A stretch of 64,000 nucleotides of DNA from Mucilaginibacter pedocola (GCF_002013915.1 NZ_MBTF01000034.1:1-64000); one strand, 5' to 3'. Positions 52,166-62,228 are shown, counted from the first letter of the stretch. Translations and numbers: made by a program. Notes: generated by a model not told the origin, from the sequence alone.

Positions 52166-53701
52166 ATGAAAAAGAACCCATTAAAATACATTGACCAAGA
52201 GAACGTTAAAATCGATTTTAAAAATCATTTAGATGATTCAGATAATCAGCGCATACTATTTTCTGCGCGCTTCGGCGTTGGGAAGTCTACTTTTCTAAAA
52301 AATTATTTTGAAAATTCAGAAGACTATATCGCGCTAAAACTTTATCCGGTTAATTATTCAATTGCCCATAATAAAGATGTTTTCGAATTAATCAAATATG
52401 ATTTGGTATACGAGTTACTATCAAAGTATCCCAAAGAAATTCAGTTAAAGAAAGATGACTATTCGTTTTCGTTATTATCACAAGTTTTCATTCTACATAA
52501 CCTGAAAATTGACCCTTTACTTAAATCAATATTAAAAGCAAGTGTGCCGGAGTCGGATACCTACAATGAAATTATAGAGCAATTAAATGGCATTGTAAAA
52601 CAATACTCTAAATTTAAAGATGATGTGGTTAAAGATGAAACCGCTTTATTGAATAGCTATATCGCCCAATTAAAAAACTTCAAGGGTACTGCTCACGAGC
52701 ATGACCAGATATCTGAGTTGATATCTAACATGCTCGAAAATGTAAAGAGTTCGAAAATTGAAAACACGCCTGCTATCAAGACAGTTCTCATCATTGACGA
52801 CATTGATAGATTAGACCCTGAGCACGTTTTTAGGTTGTTTAATATATTTAGTGCTCATTACGACAGTGTTACAGAAGAAAATAAGTTTGGGTTTGATAAA
52901 GTGATATTCGTTTGCGATTATGACAATATCAGGCTTATGTATGAAAATCGATATGGAACGGGTGTTGATTTTAGCGGTTATATCGACAAATTTTACTCTT
53001 CTGATGTTTTTAAATACGACAACAAAAAATATGTCAAAAACAAACTGTATGAAATTTTCAGTGGCAAAGCGAAAAATATCCAACAAAACTTGGAGCACAT
53101 TTATTCGCCTACAAGGTCTGGGGACTTTTACATGGTGTTCGAATACATTTTGGCGATATTATTTGAAATTAATGCCTTAACACTCCGCAATCTTGAGCAA
53201 TTCGGAATTTATGATTTACCTCGATATACATTTCTGCCAACTGATAGCTCGTTGAGATATCAGGCTGCTGATTTTCCATTTTTGATATTAACTCATTTGC
53301 TTGGGAAGTTATTTAGTTTTGATGAATTATGCCGACACTTTAGCACTTTGGCAGAGAGATGGGACTTAGACCCTGTGTTGACTAATCCTGGTGGAAGTTA
53401 TGACGTAGAACAATTTCATACTTATCTTAAAGAAATATCGCTAACTTTTATTATCGATGGTAAGGAATTCTTTAGTCGAAAAAACATGTCGGAAAAAACG
53501 CGAAGTGGAGTGACATCATGTGAAGGAAAGGTAATTTATTACGAGCTAATGTTAAATTATCAAACTATGATGAATCGTGCGCATCTTAGAAATCCCAACA
53601 GCACAGAGTCCATAACAAACAGGGAAACTCAAAATAATGCGTTCTCATTTTTCTTAACCGCAATCAAAAAAAGCAATGGTTATGCTATTGAGGGACATTG
53701 A
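52166..53701 (+). CDS. KAP-type P-loop NTPase, AT-rich
   Basis: A 511-residue STAND/KAP-like ATPase. Walker A is ARFGVGKS (residues 34-41), followed by TFLKNYFE; Walker B is TVLIIDDIDRLD (first Asp is 211), the KAP-type DDIDRL signature. No membrane helices are evident, although many KAP proteins have them between the two motifs. Region 240-300 (FDKVIFVCDYDNIRLMYENR, FSGYIDKFYSSDVF) matches the KAP sensor region. A hand count of 180 bases near the 5' end gives about 32% GC, against about 52% in 60 bases of the following gene. This suggests recent acquisition. TAGCTTTT (52152-52159) is a possible -7 element. A KAP ATPase next to a large helicase-nuclease is typical of defence loci. Confidence 0.85.
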   Translation: MKKNPLKYIDQENVKIDFKNHLDDSDNQRILFSARFGVGKSTFLKNYFENSEDYIALKLYPVNYSIAHNKDVFELIKYDLVYELLSKYPKEIQLKKDDYSFSLLSQVFILHNLKIDPLLKSILKASVPESDTYNEIIEQLNGIVKQYSKFKDDVVKDETALLNSYIAQLKNFKGTAHEHDQISELISNMLENVKSSKIENTPAIKTVLIIDDIDRLDPEHVFRLFNIFSAHYDSVTEENKFGFDKVIFVCDYDNIRLMYENRYGTGVDFSGYIDKFYSSDVFKYDNKKYVKNKLYEIFSGKAKNIQQNLEHIYSPTRSGDFYMVFEYILAILFEINALTLRNLEQFGIYDLPRYTFLPTDSSLRYQAADFPFLILTHLLGKLFSFDELCRHFSTLAERWDLDPVLTNPGGSYDVEQFHTYLKEISLTFIIDGKEFFSRKNMSEKTRSGVTSCEGKVIYYELMLNYQTMMNRAHLRNPNSTESITNRETQNNAFSFFLTAIKKSNGYAIEGH

Positions 53702-53768
53702 ATCTAAATTCCAGTCATAATATATTTCCACCTTTTTCCTCCCAATTATTCCTACCTTGACCTTATAT

Positions 53769-56700
53769 ATGAGCGACCAGGCCTTCAACGTAATAGAGGT
53801 GGATGTAAATTATTCGCCGGTTATCAATTTCGCATTACAACAAAACCATGTTCCGGTTATCCGCGAGCTTTCGGTTAAGAATACTTCGGGTGCCGACTGG
53901 CAGGACGTGACTGTAACGCTTACCGCCGAGCCCGATTTTGCGCAGGTTTGGAAGCAATCTATAGGCGGATTAAGCAACCAACAGGCGTATGTATTTAAAA
54001 GCATATCGCCGGTAATATCATCAGCATACCTTGCCGGGCTTACCGAAAAGGTATCGGGCGGGCTTACCCTAACCGTTGTTGCCGATGGCGAAACCGTTCA
54101 TAGCCAACACTACCCCGTTAGCCTGTTAGCCTACGACCAATGGAACGGGCTTGCCCTGCTGCCCGAAATGCTGGCAGCTTTCATCACGCCAAACCATCCC
54201 GAAATAGTAAAAATAATCCGCGCAGCATCAGCCATATTAGAGGGTTGGACGGGCAACCCCTCGTTCGATGAGTACCAAAGCCGCAACCCCAACCGGGTGC
54301 GCAAGCAAATGGCAGCTATTTACGAAGCCATTGCCGCCTACCAGTTCATCTACTGCACGGTACCCGCCAGTTTCGAGGAAAACGGGCAGCGCATACGCCT
54401 CGCCGATACCATATTTACCAACAAGCTTGCCAACTGCCTCGACCTTTCGCTGCTATACGCCGCCTGCCTCGAGGCTGTGGGCATACACCCCATTGTTGCC
54501 GTTATAAAAGGGCATGCCTTTGCGGGTGGCTGGCTGATAGATGAATCGTTCGCTGATGCCGTGAACGACGACCCATCGCTGTTGACCAAACGCGCTGCCG
54601 ATGGCATTAACGAGTTGGTAATGGCAGAAGCCACCTGCATGAATGCCGGCAACCACGCCTCTTTTGATGATGCGGTGCGCTCGGCAGAGCAAAAGCTGAT
54701 GAAGACGGAAGATTTCCTGCTGTTTATTGATGTAAAACGCGCGCGCTTTAGTGGTATTCGCCCATTGCCTTTGCGGGTGCCTACCTCTACCGGCTGGGAA
54801 ATAGTAGAAGAAGCCAAACAGAGCCGCAGCAACGCCCTGCCCGAGGATATTGTTGTGGGGCAAAAACTAACGAGCCCTGATAAGATAGACGTATCTAAAC
54901 AGCGCCTGTGGGAACGCAAACTGCTTGACCTTACGCTACGCAACAGCTTGCTCAACATCCGCATCACCAAAAGCGTGGTGCAGTTCCTCACCGTAAATGC
55001 GGGTAAGCTGGAAGATGCACTGGCAGATGGCAACGAGTTCCAGATACTGGGCAAACCTCAGGACTGGACCAACAACCCGCGCGATACGGGCGTATACGAA
55101 GCCCTGCACCAAACCGACCCAATGGCTGATTTGGTGAATAACGAACTGAGCCAGAAACGCCTGCGCGCCTACCTGCCCGAGCAGGAATTGAATGCCAGCC
55201 TTACCAATTTGTTCCGTGCATCCAGGTTATCGTTAGAAGAGAATGGTGCCAATACTTTATATGTGGGCTTGGGCTTGCTGCGCTGGTACGAAACCGACCT
55301 AAGCGAACGCCCACGCTATGCCCCTATCCTGCTGATGCCGGTGGAAATTATCCGTAAATCGGCACAGAAGGGCTACATCATTCGCAGCCGCGAGGAAGAA
55401 ACCATCATGAACATTACCCTGCTGGAAATGATAAGGCAGGATTTTGGCATCAGCATAGGCGGACTGGAAACGCTGCCCAAGGATGAGAAAGGTGTAGATG
55501 TAAAGCTCATTTTCAACATCATCCGCCAGGCTATCATGAGCAAATCGCGCTGGGATGTAGAGGAACAGGCGTTGCTGGGTGTGTTCTCGTTCAGCAAATT
55601 CATCCTCTGGAACGATATACATAACAATGCCGATAAGCTGGCGCGAAACAACGTAGTTGCCAGCCTGATATCGGGTAAGCTGGAATGGCAACCCGTGGAA
55701 GATACCTCTGCCGAAGCGATAGACGACGGGCAGCTGCATCCCAAAAACATTTCGCTGCCCATCAGTTACGATTCCTCGCAGCTGCAGGCTATCCTGGCAT
55801 CGGGCGAGGGCAAAAGCTTTGTGCTGCATGGCCCGCCGGGTACGGGTAAATCGCAAACCATTACCAATATTATAGCCAACGCACTTTATGCCGGCAAAAA
55901 AGTATTGTTCGTAGCTGCCAAAAAAGCCGCGCTTGAAGTGGTAGAGAACCGTTTGGAAGCCATAGGCATAGGCAACTTTTGTTTAGAGCTACACTCCAAC
56001 AAGTCCAAAAAATCTGCCGTGCTGGAGCAGTTAAAAGCCGCTACCGAAATAGTACAGCAGGATGCCCCCGAAAACTTTATTGCCGAGGCTGAACGCCTGT
56101 ATGCCCTGCGCAACGAGCTGAATGTTTACGTAGCTGCCCTGCATCAAAAATACCCTTTCGGTTATTCGCTGTTCGGCTTGTTTACGGCGTATAGCCAATT
56201 GCCGCAGGGGGCAGATAGCGTTAGTTTCCCCTACCCTGCCATACAAACCCTAACGCCCGAGCACCTTACCCAATGGCGCGATGCCGCTACCGAATTGCAA
56301 GCCGCAGCACTACTGGCTGGCAATCCGAAAGGACACCCGCTTACAGCCATCGCCCCGAAACAATATACACCGCAAGTAAGGCAGGATGCAGCAAGGCTGA
56401 TAGAAAGCCTCATAACTTCGCTGCAACAACTAAATACCCAAACCGCCATCGTAAGCGATATACTGAAAGTTGGCGGGCTGGTAAAAACACACGAACAACA
56501 AACAGCCTTAAATACGCTGGTAGCTTTAGCCGCACAGGCGGAAGACTTCCCGGCATCGTTATTACAAGCCGATGCTCCCGAGCAAAACCTTGCCCAGGCT
56601 ATCGGCGTAGCGGAACACGGCAAACAGCGCAATGCTTTGCGAGTGGGGTTGCTATCGCGATTCCAGAAAGATATACTCAGCTACCCCGCAGCGCAAACTC

Positions 56701-59621
56701 TGGGCGAGTGGAATTTGGCTGCCGATAAATGGTTTTTGCCGCGCTGGTTAAAGCAGCGCTCGTTATTGAAGGGCATCAACAAGTTGTCCATAAGTGGTGC
56801 TGTTAATGGCGATGAAGTGCCTGCCCTGCTGCAACAAGCTATTGCCTACCGCGAGGAGCAGGATATGGTAGACAAAGCCGCATGGCTTGCCCCCACTCTC
56901 GGCTTTTTATGGCAAAACGGCGAGGGCGACTGGGACAAAATTGCCCGCGCCTGCGAGCAGGTGATACAGCTAAACCGCGCAGCAGGTAGCATTACCGGCA
57001 GCAGCGGGCTTAAAAACTGGCGCACTGCATTAGCCGCCGAGTTTAGCGAGGGCAGCCGTGCTTACCTGAGTGAACATGCAGCGCTGCTCAACAATTACCA
57101 AAAAACGGTAAACGACATAGCCGCTACCGAAAGTAGTTTACAAAGCCTATTGGGGGTAGATTTTGCTGCCTTGCAACACCAGCAAGCCGATTGGAACGCC
57201 GCCTTACTGCAAAACGCTTCGGGATGGTTGCAAAATTTGGATGGGCTGAAGGATTGGTACAACTGGCTAACGGCAAAAGCCCAGGCTATCGAAACAGGTT
57301 TACAGCCGGTGATTACCGCTTACGAGAATGGTGCCATGCCCGCTGCCGATATCGCCCTGCAATTTGAGAAAGGTTTTTACCGCTCGGCTGCCGAGTACAT
57401 CATCGAACATACACCGCAGCTGGCTACTTTTAATTCGGGCTTGTTTCAGGAGAAGATAAAACGCTTCCGCGATATCAGTGCCAATTTTGAGAAGCTTAGC
57501 CGCAAGGAGCTCTATGCCCGTTTGGCTGCGCGTATACCCTCGTTTACACAAGAGGCATCGCAAAGCTCGGAGATAGGCATGCTGCAACGCACCATCCGCA
57601 ACAACGGGCGGGCTATGCCTATCCGTAAGATATTCGATTCTATCCCTCACCTGTTGCACCGCTTAACGCCCTGCATGCTCATGAGCCCTATATCAGTAGC
57701 GCAATACTTTGATACCGATGAAGTGAAGTTCGATTTGGTGATATTTGATGAGGCATCGCAAATGCCGACTTGCGAAGCCGTGGGTGCCATTGCCCGCGGC
57801 AGCACCGTTATTGTTGTGGGCGACCCGAAACAAATGCCGCCCACCAACTTCTTCAGCACCAATAATATCGATGAAGAGAACATCGATAAAGAAGACCTCG
57901 AAAGCATTCTGGATGATTGCCTCGCGCTATCTATGCCGTCGCACCACCTGCTTTGGCACTACCGCAGTAAGCACGAAAGCCTCATCGCCTTCAGCAATGC
58001 CAAGTATTACGATAACAAGCTGCTCACCTTCCCGTCAACCGATGATATTGTAAGCAAGGTAGGTTTTGTAAAGGTGGAAGGCTTTTACGATAAGGGCAGA
58101 TCGCGCCAGAACAAGTTCGAAGCCAAGGCTATTGTTGATGAGGTGATATACAGGCTCTCGCACCCGGTGCTTGCCCTGCGCAGTATGGGTATCGTAACCT
58201 TTAGTTCGGTACAACAAATATTGGTGGAGGATCTGCTTACGGATGTATTCCGCCTCCGCCCCGATCTGGAGCGTATAGCCTTAGAACGCGAGGAACCCAT
58301 CTTTATTAAAAACCTGGAGAACGTACAGGGTGATGAGCGCGATGTGATACTGTTCTCGATAGGCTACGGTCCGGATGAGAACGGGCGGGTAAGCCTTAAC
58401 TTCGGTCCGATAAACCGCGAGGGCGGCTGGCGCAGGCTCAACGTTGCCGTATCGCGTGCAAGGTACGAGATGAAGGTTTTCAGTACCCTTACGTCCGACC
58501 AGATAGACCTTAACCGCACCGCATCAGAAGGTGTTGCCGGCTTAAAGGCATTTTTAGCTTACGCGGAAAAAGGCAAAACCGCCTTGCCTGCCAGGGAAAC
58601 CGTGGCTATTGCGCAGGCTGCCTCTTTCGAGAATTTGGTTGCCGACGAGTTGCGTAAACAAGGCTACGAGGTGCACACACAAATTGGCTGCTCTGCTTAT
58701 AAGATAGATCTGGGTATTGTAGATAAAGAGAACCCATCAACCTATATCCTTGGCGTACTAACCGACGGGCAAACCTACCAAAACGCCAAAACCTCGCGCG
58801 ACCGCGAGATAGTACAGATAGACGTACTGAAAATGCTGGGCTGGAACATCCACAAAATTTTCAGTACCGAGTGGTGGGAGAAACCCGGCAAGGTAGTAAG
58901 CGGCATAGTAGAAGCCATTAACGCAGCCGAAGCCAACCGCAACAATACCGATGTACCGCCGCCCCTGCCGCCCCCTATACCTGTACCCGATGCGGAGATA
59001 AAACAGGCAGCGCAACCCGTATCGGCTCCTTCAAATCGCGTAAGCAAAAGCACCAATGCCGAAACCTACGAAGTAACCTTATTGGATGCTGTGCAAACCA
59101 ACTCGGGCGAGGATATATTGTTGCCGCAGAACCGTGCCCGTATCAAAGCACAACTTTTCAACGTGCTGCAAACCGAAGCGCCTATCAGCAAAAACCTGCT
59201 GAGCAAACGGGTGCTTAGTGCCTGGGGCATAAGCAGAATGGGCGCACGCATTAGTACGCATTTCGATAGCATCATTAGCCAAATGGCTTTACAAAGCACC
59301 GGCAACGGGCAAAACACGTTTTACTGGGGCAACGGGCAAAACCCGGATAGTTACAGCCAATACCGCGTACCGCTGAACGATGCCCAAAAACGCGATGCCG
59401 ACGACCTGCCTCCGCAAGAAATTGCCAACGCAGTGCGCCAAATACTCATCAACCAAATAAGCCTTGCCCAGCCCGACCTGGTGCGCGAGGCGGCAAAGGT
59501 ATTTGGCTATGCGCGTATAGGCACCAATGTAGAGCTTGCCATGCAGGCGGGTATTGCGCTGGCGGTACAGATGGGCTATGCTGTACTGAAAGATGGCAGG
59601 GTTTTATTAGCCGACAGATAA
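53769..59621 (+). CDS. giant DUF4011/SF1-helicase/nuclease/DUF3320 protein
   Basis: A 1950-residue protein. Visible parts: an N-terminal beta-sandwich (about 1-120); a transglutaminase-like domain with Cys223 (KLANCLDLSLLYAACLEA) and His249 (VIKGHAFAGGW); DUF4011 at about 379 (RLWERKLLDLTLRNSLLNIR); an SF1 helicase with Walker A GPPGTGKSQ at 688, Walker B VIFDEASQMP (Asp1327) and the late NVQGDERDVILFS, RRLNVAVSRAR; an MTES_1575/Vsr-like nuclease near 1617-1700 (FENLVADELRKQGYEVHTQI, YKIDLGIVD, LGVLTDG); and a C-terminal DUF3320. The TTG 12 bases upstream is in frame, but ATG 53769 follows a promoter-like TACCTTGA. Such proteins occur in phage-defence islands; function here is inferred. Confidence 0.9.
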   Translation: MSDQAFNVIEVDVNYSPVINFALQQNHVPVIRELSVKNTSGADWQDVTVTLTAEPDFAQVWKQSIGGLSNQQAYVFKSISPVISSAYLAGLTEKVSGGLTLTVVADGETVHSQHYPVSLLAYDQWNGLALLPEMLAAFITPNHPEIVKIIRAASAILEGWTGNPSFDEYQSRNPNRVRKQMAAIYEAIAAYQFIYCTVPASFEENGQRIRLADTIFTNKLANCLDLSLLYAACLEAVGIHPIVAVIKGHAFAGGWLIDESFADAVNDDPSLLTKRAADGINELVMAEATCMNAGNHASFDDAVRSAEQKLMKTEDFLLFIDVKRARFSGIRPLPLRVPTSTGWEIVEEAKQSRSNALPEDIVVGQKLTSPDKIDVSKQRLWERKLLDLTLRNSLLNIRITKSVVQFLTVNAGKLEDALADGNEFQILGKPQDWTNNPRDTGVYEALHQTDPMADLVNNELSQKRLRAYLPEQELNASLTNLFRASRLSLEENGANTLYVGLGLLRWYETDLSERPRYAPILLMPVEIIRKSAQKGYIIRSREEETIMNITLLEMIRQDFGISIGGLETLPKDEKGVDVKLIFNIIRQAIMSKSRWDVEEQALLGVFSFSKFILWNDIHNNADKLARNNVVASLISGKLEWQPVEDTSAEAIDDGQLHPKNISLPISYDSSQLQAILASGEGKSFVLHGPPGTGKSQTITNIIANALYAGKKVLFVAAKKAALEVVENRLEAIGIGNFCLELHSNKSKKSAVLEQLKAATEIVQQDAPENFIAEAERLYALRNELNVYVAALHQKYPFGYSLFGLFTAYSQLPQGADSVSFPYPAIQTLTPEHLTQWRDAATELQAAALLAGNPKGHPLTAIAPKQYTPQVRQDAARLIESLITSLQQLNTQTAIVSDILKVGGLVKTHEQQTALNTLVALAAQAEDFPASLLQADAPEQNLAQAIGVAEHGKQRNALRVGLLSRFQKDILSYPAAQTLGEWNLAADKWFLPRWLKQRSLLKGINKLSISGAVNGDEVPALLQQAIAYREEQDMVDKAAWLAPTLGFLWQNGEGDWDKIARACEQVIQLNRAAGSITGSSGLKNWRTALAAEFSEGSRAYLSEHAALLNNYQKTVNDIAATESSLQSLLGVDFAALQHQQADWNAALLQNASGWLQNLDGLKDWYNWLTAKAQAIETGLQPVITAYENGAMPAADIALQFEKGFYRSAAEYIIEHTPQLATFNSGLFQEKIKRFRDISANFEKLSRKELYARLAARIPSFTQEASQSSEIGMLQRTIRNNGRAMPIRKIFDSIPHLLHRLTPCMLMSPISVAQYFDTDEVKFDLVIFDEASQMPTCEAVGAIARGSTVIVVGDPKQMPPTNFFSTNNIDEENIDKEDLESILDDCLALSMPSHHLLWHYRSKHESLIAFSNAKYYDNKLLTFPSTDDIVSKVGFVKVEGFYDKGRSRQNKFEAKAIVDEVIYRLSHPVLALRSMGIVTFSSVQQILVEDLLTDVFRLRPDLERIALEREEPIFIKNLENVQGDERDVILFSIGYGPDENGRVSLNFGPINREGGWRRLNVAVSRARYEMKVFSTLTSDQIDLNRTASEGVAGLKAFLAYAEKGKTALPARETVAIAQAASFENLVADELRKQGYEVHTQIGCSAYKIDLGIVDKENPSTYILGVLTDGQTYQNAKTSRDREIVQIDVLKMLGWNIHKIFSTEWWEKPGKVVSGIVEAINAAEANRNNTDVPPPLPPPIPVPDAEIKQAAQPVSAPSNRVSKSTNAETYEVTLLDAVQTNSGEDILLPQNRARIKAQLFNVLQTEAPISKNLLSKRVLSAWGISRMGARISTHFDSIISQMALQSTGNGQNTFYWGNGQNPDSYSQYRVPLNDAQKRDADDLPPQEIANAVRQILINQISLAQPDLVREAAKVFGYARIGTNVELAMQAGIALAVQMGYAVLKDGRVLLADR

Positions 59622-59651
59622 AATGCCGATAACTCATAAAACATCATAACT

Positions 59652-60308
59652 ATGCTCCTCTTATTCGAAATGGGTATCGTTTCAGTACTAATGTTAGTGG
59701 CATTAGTTCAATCGGCCCTTAAATACAAACAAATGGAGCCCCGTGCTCTGCGGCTGGTAACATGGACCTTATTGATAGCGTTCGTTACGCAGTGGGCTGC
59801 CTATTTCTATTCCAAATACACGCATAAAAGCAACCACTTCATTTTTAATTTGCAAATACTGCCTGTTTATGGCGGGCAACTGCTACTGTATGCCCGTATT
59901 CTTAGCCAACGCCGGTTCAAGCTTGCTGCCTCGGTGCTGTTCATTGCATTTGTAGTTACTTACCTGTTGCGGATATTTGTTTTCGGGTCGCTGACTGTGT
60001 TCGATTCTACGTCAATAACCATTGGCGAATTTGCCACACTCTGCTGCTGTATGTTTTACCTCGTAGAGGTGTTGGCAACCAACAACCGGCTCAACCTTTT
60101 CGCCATGCCTATGTTTTGGATAACAACCGGCCTTGTGGTGACCGTTGTAGGAGACTTTTTGTACATAGCTGCATTCGATTATATTTTGGCCCACAATATG
60201 GACCCTACCGGTAATATAATGGGCACAATTACTACATGCTTAAGCGTAGTAGAATATACTTGCTTTTCGATAGCCTTTTATAAGGTGGGGAAACCGGCAG
60301 CAGCCTGA
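59652..60308 (+). CDS. multi-spanning membrane protein of unknown family, paralogue 1
   Basis: A 218-residue integral membrane protein with about six or seven helices and no signal peptide. It shares with the protein at 62823 the loop YSKYTHKSNHFIFN, the block GEFATLCCCMFYLVEVL and MPMFWITTGLVVTVVGDFLYIAAFDYI. These conserved polar residues in or between helices (His, Asn, Asp, three adjacent Cys) suggest a ligand- or metal-binding site. No named family comes to mind. It starts 30 bp after the giant helicase gene but fits better with the downstream sensory cluster. Confidence 0.78.
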   Translation: MLLLFEMGIVSVLMLVALVQSALKYKQMEPRALRLVTWTLLIAFVTQWAAYFYSKYTHKSNHFIFNLQILPVYGGQLLLYARILSQRRFKLAASVLFIAFVVTYLLRIFVFGSLTVFDSTSITIGEFATLCCCMFYLVEVLATNNRLNLFAMPMFWITTGLVVTVVGDFLYIAAFDYILAHNMDPTGNIMGTITTCLSVVEYTCFSIAFYKVGKPAAA

Positions 60309-60443
60309 TCCCGGCTACAGCAGTTAGCACAACCCCGCAGATAATAAATGTGGAGGTTACAAGTTGGTTATTCATCAAAAGCTGGCATTTAATATTTTAA
60401 CAAGTAATTAAAATATATAAACCGATTGGTTGTAAACAAATAT

Positions 60444-60451
60444 TATATTTG
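60444..60451 (+). promoter_or_regulatory. -7 element TATATTTG
   Basis: TATATTTG is an exact TAnnTTTG match, 22 bp before the GTG at 60474. The upstream TTG triplets (60426-60428, 60430-60432) are closer than usual. It shows that translation cannot start at the TTG at 60426. Confidence 0.5.
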
Positions 60452-60473
60452 GGGTACCCCCATTATAATAAAC

Positions 60474-62228
60474 GTGGCTATAACCCCTAAAGCTTATAAA
60501 AGGCATATATGCCTGGCATTGCTGTTGTTAGCATTTTGCAGCAACAACAGGGCTTTTGCGCAGTTTGGCTGGTCGGCAGCCCGGTTTGCAGCTATGGATA
60601 ACGGGCAGCGCTTCCGTTACGTACACGATTTCCCCTTTTACAAAATAGATAGCGGTGCCGTAGTTACCGCCATTTTTGAGCAGATACGCAGCATAGCCCA
60701 AAAGCAGGGCGACATTCGTACTGAGTTGGCTATAGACTTTTACAATTGCGTATCCAGCGGCAATATTGGCGTAAAGCTCCCCGGGGGCATATCTTCAGAT
60801 AGTTTATTGCGGTATATACGCGTTAAGGCGAAACAAAACAATTTACCTATTGAAGAAGCCGTTGCCGACTATAACGTGGTGGAAAACGCTGCTAACAGCG
60901 GCAAAATAAGCGTAGAACAACGTTACACCCGCCTTATAGAAATTGCCGACGAAATGCAGGCGCTGGGCTACCAAAACTTTAAGGATTACTATATCGAAAA
61001 CATTATGCTTCGCATAGCCATGGTGATGTGGAACCTGGAGGATTACGAAAAGGCATACCATTACCTTAAAATAGCCGAGCAGTATGCCCGCACCGGCGAA
61101 GAGCGCGACTGGTTTTACACACAGGTAATGAGCTACCTGCAAACCTACTGGAAGCAGAAAAAAGACTACACCCGCTCGTTGCAGTACGCCTTCAAGATAA
61201 AAAACTATTACGATAGCTATACTCCCCCAACCGAGTTCAGCGAGTTTTGGCGGGGCTTTTCTACCATTGAGGTTGCCGACCTGCTGGTAAAACAAGGCAA
61301 GGCTGCCGAGGGAGAACCATATGCAGATAAGGGCTACCTGCTGAGTAAAACACCTGCGCACCCGCAAAACCTGGGGCAAGCTTACGAGCGCGAGTATGAT
61401 GCACTGATAGTTTTGATAGATACCAAACTATCGGTAGGCAAAGTGCAGGAAGCGGCTGCTTACATCAACAGGGCACAATTCATCAAAAAATACCTCGAAG
61501 AAAATAAGGGCTTCGATTACTTTAAACCCATAAGGCTTTACCGCTACCTGGCACGTTTCAACGAGGCAAAAGGCAACGCCACGGAAGCACTGAACTATGT
61601 GCACCGTGCCGATATGCTGCAGGATAGCCTCAACAAACGTAACGATGTGCACCGCCTTGCACAAGCACAACTGAGGCACGAGTCGGAAAAGTATGCCAAA
61701 AAAATAGCCAGCGTTGAACAGGAAAAAAGCACCGAAAAAATGCTTCGTAATGTATCGGTTATAGTGTTGGCGCTGGTAATTACCTTCGGGCTGTTTTACT
61801 ACAGGCGTTCGCAGGCACGGCGCAGGCAAAAAGAGCTTGAACTGGCGGCCACCAAACAGCAGCTGTTGCAGCAAACCCAAATACTGCGCGAAAAATCGGA
61901 ACAGGCGGATAAGCTGCACGCCGAAATTGAGAGACTATCAGCAACGGGGCAGCGCAGCGATTATTTGGAGCAGCTTACCCAAGCCACTATACTTACCGAT
62001 GATGACTGGGCAACTTTCCGCGTACTTTTCGAGAAAGCATACCCCAGCTTTATATCCGAGCAAAAGCAGCAGTACCCCGGCATTACCCCTGCCGAAATAC
62101 GTTTGGTAGTACTTGAAAAACTGGAGCTTACCACCCAGGAGATGGCTAATATGCTGGGTGTATCAAAAAACACCATCCACCAAACCCGCCTGCGTATGCG
62201 CAAAAAGCAGGAAAGCGTTACCGCCTGA
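60474..62228 (+). CDS. membrane-anchored TPR / coiled-coil / HTH regulator
   Basis: A 584-residue one-component regulator. Start GTG 60474 gives a signal-like N-terminus (AITPKAYKRHICLALLLLAF, ending about RAFAQ) and follows an exact -7 element. Residues 40-400 are TPR-like helix pairs (ENIMLRIAMVMWNLEDYEKAYHYLKIAEQYARTG, YLARFNEAKGNATEALNYVHRADMLQDSL). A TM helix (VSVIVLALVITFGLFYY, about 426-442) and a coiled coil (ELAATKQQLLQQTQILREKSEQ) lead to a C-terminal LuxR/sigma-4-like HTH (LTTQEMANMLGVSKNTIHQTRLRMRKK, about 552-579). So the TPRs lie in the periplasm and the DNA-binding domain in the cytoplasm, a Bacteroidota-specific design. Confidence 0.83.
   Translation: MAITPKAYKRHICLALLLLAFCSNNRAFAQFGWSAARFAAMDNGQRFRYVHDFPFYKIDSGAVVTAIFEQIRSIAQKQGDIRTELAIDFYNCVSSGNIGVKLPGGISSDSLLRYIRVKAKQNNLPIEEAVADYNVVENAANSGKISVEQRYTRLIEIADEMQALGYQNFKDYYIENIMLRIAMVMWNLEDYEKAYHYLKIAEQYARTGEERDWFYTQVMSYLQTYWKQKKDYTRSLQYAFKIKNYYDSYTPPTEFSEFWRGFSTIEVADLLVKQGKAAEGEPYADKGYLLSKTPAHPQNLGQAYEREYDALIVLIDTKLSVGKVQEAAAYINRAQFIKKYLEENKGFDYFKPIRLYRYLARFNEAKGNATEALNYVHRADMLQDSLNKRNDVHRLAQAQLRHESEKYAKKIASVEQEKSTEKMLRNVSVIVLALVITFGLFYYRRSQARRRQKELELAATKQQLLQQTQILREKSEQADKLHAEIERLSATGQRSDYLEQLTQATILTDDDWATFRVLFEKAYPSFISEQKQQYPGITPAEIRLVVLEKLELTTQEMANMLGVSKNTIHQTRLRMRKKQESVTA

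Noticed and set aside
53757..53768. TTG start for the giant helicase gene
   Set aside because: It falls inside the promoter-like TACCTTGA; the ATG at 53769 gives a natural start.
54350..55054. A 234-residue minus-strand frame in the giant gene
   Set aside because: It is Ser-rich shadow sequence opposite the transglutaminase-like and DUF4011 domains.
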